From assembly GCA_963971225.1 (NCBI GenBank), contig OZ020267.1, positions 125,702,068 through 125,766,067 of the forward strand: DNA of 64,000 nt, in the 5' to 3' direction. The stretch is from Melieria omissa. Its lineage: Eukaryota > Arthropoda > Insecta > Diptera > Ulidiidae. Below are positions 34,703 through 45,599 of the stretch, piece after piece (the first letter of the stretch is position 1; the number at the start of each line of letters is the position of its first letter). The translations under genes were made by a program, and so were the position numbers. The notes below the pieces were generated by a model. That model searched no databases. It was not told where the DNA came from and saw nothing but the letters and a program-made list of their open reading frames with translations.

Positions 34703-35750
34703 GCGCCCCTTGTGCTCACCGCTCACTACACAACTCCGGCAGCATCAGCCACTATAACAACAACAACAACAAATATGCATACTTGCCACCGAGCGTGTGT
34801 ACAGTCTCGAATTGCTATTCCCGCCGACGTCGCGTCGTGCATCAGGCCGCCGGCTGAACTAAAAGTCACCCATGATGATTTACGACTTAGGCTGCCTCAA
34901 GTAGTCACCACCGAAAATAAGTCAAAGTACGAAAGGGGAGCAGTGTGCATTTCGTTGTTGTTGTTGTTGTATTCACAGCTACTTACTTCTTAGTTTGCGA
35001 TTTTCCCCTCCCCACCCAATGTTTCACGACTTTTAATATCTTCGGCATTAAAGAACAAGCATACTGCAAAAGGTCCTGTGTCTGTGTGTGTGTGTGTGTG
35101 TGAGTAGAGCACAAAAAAACCGATAAGTGCAAAAGCAACAACAAATGTGGGTGTCCGGGTGTCCAAATGGCGCACTTTGTTGTGTGAAATTTCGAGCAGC
35201 CAGCAAACGAGCTGAGTGGCTCTGCAAGTTATGGGATTTAAGTTCACTGCGCAGACGAGGTTTCTTTTGTTTCGAGCGTGGATTATGCAGCCAGCGCTGT
35301 GCACCGCAGCTGGAGCTGCTCACTTGGTGCGCTCAAGTGCGCCAATGACGGGTGACAGAAGTCGCCACTGATCGCTGTCGCTGTTGAAGAACTCAATTTA
35401 CAAAAAAACAACAAAAAATAAAACAAAATTGTGAACCAAACAGCTGAAAACGGAATACAAGTGGAAAGTTATTGCCTCAACTCTTGCATTCTGTCAAATG
35501 CGGTCAAACTGAATGTCAGCGCAAATTGGTTGGTTGGTGGACGCAGTGAAGTTGGTTTGGGCATCTAGATTGATGTAGGACTGCAAAATTTGAGTGGGGA
35601 AATTCAGTGCACCTATTGAGAACGGTTTAAAATTTTGCTATAGCAGCTTTGAGTTTGAGACTCTATGAGAAGAATATATGCGCTGGTTCTGTAGAATTCA
35701 GTTTATTGAAATTGATTAACTCATTAGGCGACAACAGGGTCTTGAAACGT
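34703..35750. other. GC-richer island with TG microsatellite
   Basis: TGTGTGTGTGTGTGTG lies near 35085-35102 and AACAACAACAACAAA near 34757. Open frames on both strands at 34990-35348 have no recognised domains. Confidence 0.35.
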
Positions 35751-35754
35751 TGAC

Positions 35755-36050
35755 TGAGACAGTATTGCAAAGTGCCTGAAATGACTTTCTCCTAATTCTT
35801 AAAACGGAAATCTGAGATATCCTCCCAAAAATTAAAAAATCCCAATTTTTTAATCATTTTTGTCATCATTTGCAATGTTGCTCATCCACCAATAAATGAT
35901 GAATAAATGAATAAATGACGTACTCTTAGAACTGAATCAGCAGTTTTACACTAATTTTGTTTCTTAACTAACTCCTTAACAATTCTTCCAAGGCCAAGAA
36001 TCTCCTTAATTTAGGAGAATATCTGCTGATCTGGCAACACTGGACTTAGG
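35755..36050 (-). repeat. Dispersed repeat, inverted partner of 16305-16745
   Basis: ATCTGCTGATCTGGCAACAC at about 36020 is the inverse of the 16307 end, and further matching blocks run leftwards to about 35777. ATGAATAAATGAATAAATGA near 35898 is a local tandem repeat within it. Confidence 0.5.
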
Positions 36051-36439
36051 CATCACAGCTCTTATGGTCTTAGTAGGTCTGCTATGGCTATGTAGGAGAT
36101 TTTAGTACCAATTTTCAATAACTGCGAAATAAACACATTTTCAGTTTTGGCTTATTTCTGGCGTTCAAGTTAATTTCTGAGCTTTGATGTATTCAGAGAC
36201 CTATAGTAGAATTTTATGGCGAATATTTTCGTGGTACATTTTGTCCTTAAAAAGTCCTGTTTTACAGGACATTTATGGCATTTTAGAGAAAAAGAGGCAA
36301 ATTGACCCATAAAAATAGGAGCTACAGGGTTAAAATACTCCACAAAAATGTTCTTCGTAGTATTTTACATCAAATTGCTGAACACATCATATACCTAAAA
36401 TGTGAGGTTACATGGTTTTCGTATGCCGATTCACCATAT

Positions 36440-36640
36440 GAGCAAAAAGAGGGAAAACTTGAACCCCCCTAAAAAAACTTCAGATGTAAAGTTTCAAAAC
36501 GCCGATAAACGTATATTTTTTTTTTGCCCCCTCTACCAGAATCCGTTGTCAGAACCTCGTTATTTTAAAAAAAGTTTGACTTTGTTGTGTTATTTTAAAA
36601 AAAGTTTGATTTTGTTGTGCAGTGTTATTAATAATTTCAT
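36440..36640 (+). repeat. Dispersed repeat, copy 1 (partner at 55809-55960)
   Basis: AACCCCCCTAAAAAAACTTC, then TTTCAAAACGCCGATAAACG, TACCAGAATCCGTTGTCAGA and TTTTGTTGTGCAGTGTTA match in order with the 55809-55960 block. A 33-bp stretch (TTATTTTAAAAAAAGTTTGA core) is tandemly doubled here. Confidence 0.65.
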
Positions 36641-38030
36641 TAAAGTTGAATGGGCAACTAAACCTAAGTTTGAGAAATGGATCTTCTGTTCTTCTCTTGG
36701 TCCCATGTCTTTTTCATACAAACACGTTCCAATTATCCGATACGCAATGAATGTACTCTATCAACTTCAAGAATACGATCGATTTAGGAATCAGTGGTTG
36801 ACTCCTGCTTTGAATTTCATAAACTCACAACTTTGCGGAAGAATCTTCACAGCTAGTTTCATACACATTCGTGCCATGCGGCAGAGATCATTTGCTGCAT
36901 GTTTCATAAAATTTCAAATCCTTAAGCCAGACACATATTTTGTTGGTGCTCACAACACAACTTCCCATGTTGTGCGCCGTGACGACGCACGAAGCGTTTT
37001 CGCATTAGCGCAGCGAGCAATTTGCAATTTCTTGCTTGGCACTCGATGTGGTTTCGCGAAGCGTATTTTTCATTGATTAGAAAAACAAACGCGAATGCAA
37101 TTGGCGTTACGTGTCTAATGGGCCTCGGCACTGCAGGCCAGCGGCAATTAACACTTCGACTGACTGCTGCCGAGACGTGCCGAACTGCAACAACACTGCG
37201 CCACGTTCGCATTTGGCACTTTCGATGCTGAAAAAACACACACAGAACGCTCAACAAGAACTCTTGAAAAACTCTAGAAAAACACCCGTTCGCTGGACGC
37301 GTTGTTGGCGTTTCGGGAAAGTGCAATGTGACGGAAAAAATGTGTCGCCGCAAACGTTGACGCATTTCATTTCGACGCTGGACGCCGCGGCCGGCTGGAA
37401 TTTGCGCTGACACAAATACTGCACACGCACACAAACACGCACACATACACATTCGAGGCAAAGGAATTTCGGGCGCTGCTGCTCGGAGTGACGGGCGCGT
37501 ATTGATGTCAACAATTAGTGGCGCGACGCAGTGGCCGCGGTGCGAAATGCGACTGGAGTCTGGGTCGGTCGCGAGGTGTCAACGCGCGCCGTCTAATGTG
37601 GCTGCGGCTGCTGGTGTTGCTGACGTTGGCTGCTGGCTGCGACAAGTTAAAAAATTTCATCTAATTACTTAGCAGCAGCTTTCAACATCTGACATTTGTC
37701 TCAATTTTGTCTTTCAGCGGCGCTGACTCTGCAGCCTGTCGCCGAAGCATAAATTCACATTGCTGCTGACGCTGTCTTGTTTTCTTGCAGGCGTGTTTTT
37801 TCGTTGGCCACATAAACACACACAAATCGTACAACAAAAATAAACAGCGATTCATAATGTCACACTTGTTCGTTTGCCAACGTTTCGCGACGACCTCCAA
37901 GCGAACAAATATTGTGCAGCGGTGCTCACTCTTTGAATGTTGGACGATGTCGGTAGAAGCGATTGAGGGATTCTGATCTAAAATGTGTACAGAAGTATTT
38001 CCAGAAGATGGCACAGCAAATATTTCCACT
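36641..38030. other. GC-richer island, no recognised gene
   Basis: 36900-37800 is markedly GC-richer. The longest open frames (36402-37076 plus, 36922-37461 minus; the latter starts at TTG) overlap antisense to each other and lack recognisable domains. Probable non-coding conserved DNA. Confidence 0.35.
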
Positions 38031-38807
38031 AGTTAGTTGTTTTCATTAGGCTTTTTGTCTTATCAGAAAAAGAAATGTTGGAATAAAAACCATAACTCTT
38101 TGTTGTATATCCAACTCTGCTAAAACCTGAGATATGCGCACAGCAGATGGTGAAAACCTCAGTCAATCCACAAGGAAACGATTTTGGACTTGGTACGAGT
38201 TAATAAGGACAGTAGTCGCCAACATTTTAATTAGAATTGGACAAATTGAAGGCTGAGTACTTGATTCTGAGGCAATAAGTAAGAAAAATCGGCAGTACAC
38301 CATATTTATATATATACATACTTGTAAGGATCAACTCTTTACCTTTAAAAAGGCGTCCTTAGCATTGCTTTCGTATAATTTGTTTGTTTGTTTTTGCTTG
38401 CATTTCATAACTTTGGCTTCTGTTGACTTTTTTATCAGAGTTGCTAACATTTGTAACATATTTACCACCACATGGTTCGAGGGTCGAACGTGCATGTAGA
38501 AAATGGTAATCGAGGCCAATGTTAAGGACTAAAAACGTCTTTTGGAAAATGCCCGATTCTTATGAATTTTAAAACATCAATATATAAGTTTTAGCAATGA
38601 AATCTGGACTCAAATAAACGACCTTCAAAATGGTGTTTACATTAACCTTACAAAACGAACATTGTTTTTACAACGTTTATTACGAACCTTTGTCGGTTTG
38701 GCGACTACTGAAAGAATTTCTTGAAAATTATATATCTAAAAATTTACTCATCTTTTCTTTTTTTTAACACATAACTATGTCTTTGATCTGTTATTTTTGA
38801 GGTTATA
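38031..38807. other. Non-coding AT-rich stretch
   Basis: Nothing beyond a TATATATATACATAC run near 38308. Confidence 0.3.
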
Positions 38808-38815
38808 GTCTACGT

Positions 38816-39084
38816 CAGAGGTGCCCATGCCCTATGCTCTCGTTGCTCATTTGTTTTTGTAAATGCTCTTCAGCATAGGCTGTGGATTCCAGTTCCTCGT
38901 TTGTTTTTGTAAATGATCGTCGTCATAGGTTAAGCATATTAGTATACACACACAGCACAGTATGCTTTGTTGGGCCAAATTGGCGACAGTTATCGTCCAC
39001 GTAGGTTTTGTTGTTGTTTAGCGTATGAATTAATTTTTATGTATTGGTGTTCGCTCTTCCATAAGAAGGTTTTGAGCACCCTTG
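38816..39084. mobile_element. 269-bp hAT-type MITE with perfect 8-bp duplication
   Basis: The left end CAGAGGTGCCCA and right end (read inward) CAAGGGTGCTCA are imperfect 12-bp TIRs of the hAT type. The flanking 8 bases are GTCTACGT on both sides (38808-38815 and 39085-39092). The interior has a direct repeat, CTCATTTGTTTTTGTAAATG (about 38847) versus CTCGTTTGTTTTTGTAAATG (about 38897), and no coding capacity. Confidence 0.85.
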
Positions 39085-39092
39085 GTCTACGT

Positions 39093-39935
39093 AATAGCAC
39101 AGAATAAACAGTATACAGAAGGCGCATCTGAAATAATTTTGCGATTTCATTTCGGACGCGGGCGGGAAGCAACAAAGGTGAGGAAAATGTAAAGGGAACC
39201 GAGAGAGTAAGCGCGAATTGATGTATTGTATACGCATAGATTCGATTTTTTTTGGGCTTTATTCTCATTTCGACAACAACACGCAATGTTGTTGCGGCTG
39301 GCTTGCGCAGCAAGCCAGCTTGGCTTTACTCGTGCACATTGAAAGTGGTTGATTTGGCAAAGCAATCGCCAAGGCAAATTCAATAGGTAGTTGCAGCATT
39401 CTTTGATAATTAGCACAACATTGTAGCAATAGTTTTCCACTTATTATCACTTTCTTAATGCGTCTTGGTTGTTTCAATATTTAACACATATATTTCATTG
39501 TAGCCATTTGTACTTTTTACAACTTCTATTTTACAAGCAGACCAAAAGAACTTATAAAATCCATTGAATTTTGGTTTTTCTCGTAGTGCTACCACCTTAT
39601 GTGCCTTGGCGATCGCTCAATCATTTTTCTATGAAACTGCCTCTCCACTTCTTGTTCTTGTTTGTCAAAAAGCAAGCGGAGAGCGAGCACGAGCCAGCAC
39701 CAACATGCAAGCGGCACATCGCTTTGTTGCCCAACAACAACAACCACAGTGTGTGGTGCGCGGTCGCAGCTTCTCAGCTCACGCTCTCGCGCTCTGTGCG
39801 TTCTCATCCCCTTTACTGCTTCCCCCCGCATCCACAAACGGGTCGTACCGCTGGAACCCGCGAAGAAAATTTTCTTTACACCAGATGCGCATTCTGTATA
39901 TTGTTTGTTCTGTGGTAATAGCCAATAGTTTCATT
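39093..39935. repeat. Diverged inverted repeat, ~300-bp arms
   Basis: ACAGTATACAGAAGGCGCAT (39109) is matched by the inverse of ATGCGCATTCTGTATATTG (about 39885). GGGCGGGAAGCAACAAAGG matches the inverse of CCTTTACTGCTTCCCCCCGC. GCAATCGCCAAGGCA (about 39362) matches the inverse of TGCCTTGGCGATCGC (about 39602). The order of blocks is mirrored, so the region 39095-39400 faces 39590-39930. The hAT MITE lies at the outer edge of the left arm. Class unknown. Confidence 0.6.
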
Positions 39936-40044
39936 ACGAAATAAATATTCATGTGAAAGCGAGTATCAAATTCAAAATTCAATAGAATCCCAAAACTACT
40001 ATTGATTTGTTTGAAAATTTGTTTTTGTTTTTTAACTTATCCTA

Positions 40045-40500
40045 TGCAGGAAGTCGTCTGGCACATTGTCCGACATTAAGGCAGTCCTAAAGGCGCTAGA
40101 AGCCTACTCGACTTCCTAAAGGCTGGTAACGGACTGCCGCAATCTCTTGAATGAACTGGACAGGCGCAACACTGTAGAACTGGCTGGGAACCAGGACATG
40201 ACGGCAATGAACAAGGGTGCCTTACGTCGACTGATAGGCCCGGAACCATTCTGTGAACTACCAAGAGGACACATTCAGGAGTGGTTACGGCAATGGGTTG
40301 ACCAGGAATTTGCTGATCAATGGACCAACAACGGGACTACGGCAGGCAAAACAATTCCTAGCCCCGGACAGAGTTGTATCCAACAAACTCCTCAAGCTAA
40401 ACCGAAAGGATCTTCGTATCCTCACTGGGTACCTAACAGGGTATTGCTCACTTAGATACCATCTTAAAAATATGGGAAGCTATCATAGAACAGGATATGT
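40045..40500 (+). pseudogene. Non-LTR retrotransposon RNase H and C-terminal remnant
   Basis: Pieces in two frames align with the end of a Jockey/R1-like polyprotein: ALEAYS near 40099; NVELAGNQDMTAMNKGALRR (RNase H exit), then LIGPEPFCELPRGHIQEWLR; then in the next frame GLRQAKQFLAP, LKLNRKDLRILTGYLTGYCS and LRYHLKNMG. The order RNase H, a linker with GPEPFCG, then RDLRxLTGxLTGHCxLxxHL is characteristic. The terminal zinc knuckle is missing here but a related one is found at 19890-20180. Frameshifted and dead. Confidence 0.7.
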
Positions 40501-41260
40501 GAGCTATTAAATATTAACATAAAAAAAACAGTTTCGTCGTTTTTATAAAGATTTTAAATACAAGATGAACCAGCAGCATTTTAAATCAATAGGTAATTTA
40601 TTAAAAAAATATTCTAACGACAAAAATACGAACAGAGATACACTGCAGAAAGCTATAAGAGCCCTTTAAGTTGAAGTTGAATTGATGCAGACATCGTCTT
40701 CCGCTCTAGTTTGAAAAATGAAGGACATCACCGATGGTCCTTTATTCTAGGATAATGCCACAAAGGAAAAGTAAACTGCAACCGGCAATTACTATATAAG
40801 ATATTTAAAAGAAATCTTCAAAGATTCGTAGATACCATAAGCCACCTAAGATACTTAGGGCCTTCACTCTATGTTCGAATACCTGCCTCTTTCTTTGGCG
40901 ATTGGTCTTTGTAAGGTTTCACAATATCTTAACTAACTACGATAATTCAATTGAAATATCCCAACTACTGCTATCTTTGAACAAGAATTTTTTCTTTTCA
41001 GTTCAACCAATTGTGACAAGTTTTGAATGTCTTCTACCTATCGGCAACGGATGCACTATACAAAGGGCGCTCAACATCATCCAGTAATCTACGAAAGCGT
41101 CTCTCCTAGGGGTCCACAGATGGCAGTCTCATCATCAAGGACTTCTAGCGATAAGCTTATAACCCACCTAGGCGTTAGCCTTGAGGCCCTTGAGTGGAGT
41201 GAACGATTAGAAAACAATTTCAACTACGATATCCTAACTATGGCATCTCAACTAGTATAC
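40501..41260. other. Non-coding stretch
   Basis: AT-rich; scattered AACTACGATAT-like motifs anticipate the degenerate repeat at 41565-41790. No gene seen. Confidence 0.3.
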
Positions 41261-41263
41261 CCT

Positions 41264-41580
41264 GCGACAACAAATTTTACACATGAAACAGTCGATATAC
41301 TCGTCAAACTAGGGGCCAAATGTAGTAAATCTGCGTTCTTAGGTTTTCTCTCTGACGTCAGGATTTTTTAAAAAGACTGTCAAATTTCAAAGACATGTTT
41401 ATTTAAAAAAATTATTTTAAAAATTGAGCGCATTGTAGAATAACAATATGGGATCAAATGACAGAAAAAATCATTAAAATCTTAGAAAATTTAATGGTTT
41501 GGTGCAAAGGGACGAAGAGGTATTGAAAATGTCTTTTTTAAACTTTATCTTTGAATATCCTTGGAAATTAGATCTAAATT
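41264..41580 (+). mobile_element. Solo, diverged arm of the fold-back transposon family
   Basis: TGCGACAACAAATTTTACAC (41265), AAACTAGGGGCCAAATGTAG, TTTTCTCTCTGACGTCAGGA, AATAACAATATGGGATCAAA and TTTGAATATCCTTGGAAAT follow the order of the left arm of the element at 26069, with roughly 10-15 percent differences by eye. The other arm and centre are absent. Confidence 0.8.
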
Positions 41581-41790
41581 ACAATTACGATATTTTAAGT
41601 ATGATAACTTAATTACAATATCTCATCTACGATATGGCAACTATCTTAAATATGATATCTTAGTTGTCTGAATTACATTATTTCGAAAAGAACGATAAAT
41701 TAACTAAGATTTAGCAGTTACGATATCTGAACTGAGATATTTCAACTACTTTGTTTGAACTATGATATCTTAACTTATTTGAAAGTTATC
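41565..41790 (+). repeat. Degenerate tandem repeat of a ~20-bp ACGATATCTTAACTA motif
   Basis: Variants of ACTACGATATCTTAAC/TATGATATCTTAG recur about every 20-30 bases. Related isolated units lie upstream at 40925-40980 and 41220-41260, so the fold-back arm may have landed inside an older array. Confidence 0.5.
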
Positions 41791-43037
41791 AGCGGGTCCA
41801 TCCCGTTCCGAACTTAAAAGCAGACCAAAGAGCATGATTGATCCTTAAAAAATTGGAAGATAAATGAATGGACAAAGCTATGTATGACGTTTAAAGAAAG
41901 TCAGCTGTCAAACTCGAAACCCAGTTTTATTATAAAAAAAGTTTTGAAGAATGTCTGTCGATTGGGTGTTTCACTACCCAAACCAACAGAATCTCTATAA
42001 CTGAACTGATGTGCAAAAACATATGTATTGTCTAATTTTTCTAATTTTTTTATACTCTGCACAGTTTTATATGAATGTCTTCATTTTTGAAAATCTTCCA
42101 TGTTTTATAAATCTACATAACAATCATCACATTGGCACTGACCTCCACTCGGATCCATGAAATCTGTGCTAAATAAAGTTTGTGGTATGGGAAGAAAAAC
42201 ACTTTTAAAATTGCCCTAAAATGTTTTAGATAGTTTTTCAAATTCAGATCTGAAAAGAAGATACTTTAGCGCTAACGCGATGCTCGATTTCTGTCGTCGG
42301 GAATGGCCGCATTTTTTGCGCCTTCGTCTTGTGCCCTGTCGCAATGTTACAATAACAACAGCAGAAGACAACACAACCCGACTGACAAACTGATTGATGA
42401 TACGCAATAAAATGTGTCGTTTGTTGTGCATGTAACGCATCATAAATTTGCAAAAATACGGCAGCTTAAAAATAGAGCGGCCGACCGAACCAGCCGCGCC
42501 GACAGGAACAACGAACGATACGAAAAAAAAGCGGCAAAAACTTCACTTTTCAGCTGGTAATTAAAATCATGTGCCAACAGCTGCCCCGAAGCGGCACTAA
42601 CAACGTCCAACTCCAGATGCGCCGAACAGAAAAGTTTCGATTCGATTTCATATTCAGTAAAAATTGATTGCGATATCGTTTCGATATCGAAAAGGCCAAA
42701 TCGGCCACAACTGCACACGACACACTTTGTGTCTATTAAAGCTTTTGCAGTAAATTCCAATTGGCAGCCAAAGTAAACGACGCGCAACTGCCAATGTTTA
42801 TTTTTGCCAAAAGTTTGTTGTTAACATTTTTTTGCCACATCGAAAAAAAACTACTGAGCGAACCAGAAAAAAACATGCCAAAGATAAGTGCGCACAGCAA
42901 AAGGTGGGCGTGACTGGCGCAAATGCCACAGCAGTCATGCAGGTACCGAACAGGAAAACTCCAACGCCAAATCTATGATTTTCGCACACTGTGGCGCGTT
43001 CGCCGTTTCCAAACCAGTGCAACACTTTTTCGTACAT
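41791..43037. other. Non-coding stretch, GC-richer after 42230
   Basis: Overlapping open frames on the minus strand from 42216 to 42787 show no domains. GATATCGTTTCGATATCGAA near 42672 is a local palindromic patch. No gene is supported. Confidence 0.3.
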
Positions 43038-43118
43038 ATCGTCGCCTGAGAAAACAAATGTCGTATGTCTTACTAGGCTCAATGAAACATACGACATTCG
43101 TTTTCTGAGGTGACGATA
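43038..43118. mobile_element. Tiny palindromic MITE, copy 2 (~81 bp, TA-flanked)
   Basis: TCGTCGCCTGAGAAAACAAA then TGTCGTATGT faces ACATACGACATTCGTTTTCT then GAGGTGACGA. The arms are ~30 bp with three or four mismatches around a 20-bp centre. TA flanks both sides (43036-43037, 43119-43120). Copy 1 is at 6126-6206. Confidence 0.75.
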
Positions 43119-44640
43119 TGAATTTTGTACATAGTCGCGCCGGTGCTGAAAAAGCGGCGCGAACGGGGACGAAATGTTGTAGCTGCGGCGTGTCTGTGTG
43201 TGCATTCGGCGACGGTCCCTTTACGGCCTTGAATTGCATTTGGCGTGTTGGGCGCGCGCGCAATTTTTGCCAGCGGACGAACAAAAAATATCGCCGTACA
43301 AAGGAAAGGAAGACCGGAAGAGCGGCAAAGTTGATGCTGCGCGCCGGCGGGAATAGCGGCCACTTTGTCGTTACACGAGTGTGAGGGCGGACTTGTGTTG
43401 CTGTTGTAGTTGGTGCTGTTGTCTATGTGTTGGTTGAAGAGGCAGAGAAGTAATGGTGGCAGACAGCAAAGCATACCCAGTCAATTTGATAGCTGAGCTG
43501 CGTCAGAGATTGAGCCAAGAGTGGGGTTTGGGTGTATGTGTGTGTGCGTGTGTGTGAGTGCCAGTATCAGTTTCTGTATACAAAGCAAAAGCGCTGTTTG
43601 CTCGCTTGTTCAATGGGTAAATGTGAAATTTTGTGCATTTGAGTTGTGCTTCGGCAATTTTCGCATTTACGCAAAGTAAACTGAAAGCATAAAAAGCTGA
43701 AATTTCTATCAGCTGCAAATATCTATGTATGTATGTATGTGTGTACTCGTATGTGTTGGTTGCAAAAACCCAGTTTCGTAACTTTTCGCAAAATTTGTAA
43801 TTTGATTTTACTTGCAATTGAACTGATTGAAAAATTTCGTAGAAAATTCAAGGCGTATAATTTTTCAGCCATGGTTGCATAATTTGAAAAGTTATTGAAG
43901 TAAAATTCGAAATCTTGAGTTTATACGCAGTCAAGGCTGGCGATGATGTGGTCTTAAAATGAAAAAATAAAAATAAAAAAAATGTTTAAATTTTGATCAA
44001 ACTTTATAGTCAATGAGTTGCTTTAAATTTTTCATTGTGTTTGCAAATATACAAAGTATCAATTAAATATTCGCCTCGAGACTTTTTGCTATTCTTTAAC
44101 ACTTGAATGGATAAGATTATAATTTGATTTTTTTATATTATTGCATCATTTTTTCTTGATTTTTACTATTTTTTAAAGCCAAATTACCTCACATGCATGA
44201 AATGCTGTCTTGTTTGTTCAGAATAACCAAATGCAAAATTGAGCAATAAGAAAGAAATTTAAATTGTTTGTACTAAGAAAAATTGTGGAATAATTAAAGT
44301 TTTTTCAGCTGAACCAATGAACTGATTGAGATGAAATTTCACAGTGTGTTGGTGCTTGGTAAGGGTTGTATGGTATATTGTAAAGACCTTTCAAACTAGA
44401 GGTGACCGAAAACAAAATAATTACATATTCATGATCAGCGACTCCGAAAATATAAGGAATTATTAAGAAACTCTGCGGGTTTTTGGAAAACAATTCGGCT
44501 CGTTCGTCACACTTTTACCAACAGAAAACAGCTCTAAGAATGTAGAACCTTCTTTATGTTACAACCTGAAATCGAACTTAACAACATTGAAAATAACTAA
44601 AAACTGGAAAAACTTTCTGAACTTTGTTGAACCCACCCTG
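43119..44640. other. GC-richer island then AT-rich stretch
   Basis: 43130-43560 is GC-rich with TGTGTGTGCG runs near 43540 and TATGTATGTATGTGTG near 43724. 43860-44640 is AT-rich. Open frames lack recognisable similarity. Confidence 0.3.
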
Positions 44641-44815
44641 CTCTGGATCTCAGGATATAGGTGCGATACAGGAAATGAAAGAATAGACGAACTGGATATA
44701 GGCGCATTGAAGAAAACGAAAGAACAGACAAACTGGCCAAACAGGGATTAGCCCTGAATATTTCGGACGCAGGTTCAGTCGCTATTTCGTTCAGCAGGTT
44801 AACCCTTTCGCTATG
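44640..44815 (+). pseudogene. RNase H fragment of a non-LTR element with internal duplication
   Basis: NERTDKLAKQGLALNISDAG matches the end of retroelement RNase H domains (GNExADxLAKxG). A duplicated, shifted copy GNERIDELD precedes it by about 45 bases, and LLWISGYRC upstream corresponds to the VWVPGHxG strand. No other part of the element is present. Confidence 0.5.
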
Positions 44816-45249
44816 ACTTCTTCAAGGCATTTGAACAAAATTGATTTTTGACTTTTTGAACACAATTTTTAATGAGTTTTTAATACAAATTAAGAGTTTC
44901 AGGGCCAACTGAACGTGCCGCGGGAAACCAGACGACATAGATACATGTTTATGTGAGCAAATTAAACATTAAACAATCTATAACAATCTATACTCCTCTA
45001 TCAAATAAAACAGGACAATGCAACTGTTTGGAAACACCGCAATGCTCTTCACGGTTCTTACGGATCGTTGGTCGCTAGAAGAACATGTGGACTGGCTGCA
45101 AATCGCCTTCAATTGCTGCTCTTGCATTTTTGGGGCAGTTAAGGATTCCCTCACCAACTTCCTGTGTGCATGGCTAGAATAAGCAAAGCACAGATTACAC
45201 TCGCCCGAGAAACATTTCTTGAAAGACCTCAGTTCCATGTTCCAGTTCC

Positions 45250-45530
45250 CAGTAAAGTTCAGTAAGCTGTTAGACTTTCTGGACCTGATAAAGTGAATTT
45301 AAACATCAGTTGAACTCTCATACGAATAGAGGATATGATACCAAAACGTGGCGCATTGTTGTTAATTGTGCTACTAAGTTTTTGGTGTCAGTTACTGAAC
45401 CTCCCTGAAACACCTCGATGCCATCGACATCATAAACTGAAGTAAGCTGTTAGACTTTTTGGACTTCACAAAGTGAATTTAAATACCAGCTTAACATTCA
45501 TACAAATAGAGGAATGGTACCGTTTTGGTT
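45250..45530 (+). repeat. Direct duplication, ~90 bp, spacing ~184 bp
   Basis: AGTAAGCTGTTAGACTTTCT at 45259 recurs as AGTAAGCTGTTAGACTTTTT at 45443. Both continue with GGAC...AAAGTGAATTTAAA, then CATACGAATAGAGGA or CATACAAATAGAGGA. After 45525 further short repeats of ATATGGCACCGTTTTGG and CCATATTCTCTGTTTACC follow. Confidence 0.75.
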
Positions 45531-45567
45531 TCAAATAGAAGATATGGCACCGTTTTGGTTCCATATT

Positions 45568-45599
45568 CTCTGTTTACCATGGTACCATGGAAAACAGAG
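45568..45599. repeat. 32-bp near-perfect palindrome
   Basis: CTCTGTTTACCATGG then TACCATGGAAAACAGAG; only one base pair (A facing A) mismatches. The core CCATGGTACCATGG is perfect. Confidence 0.8.

Noticed and set aside
36402..37461. Antisense pair of ~180-224-codon open frames
   Set aside because: The two overlap on opposite strands, the minus one starts at TTG, the plus one begins inside a dispersed repeat, and neither resembles a known protein.
44800..44830. Possible TTAA plus CCCTTTCGC transposon end
   Set aside because: No matching inverted GCGAAAGGG-TTAA end was found within a plausible distance.
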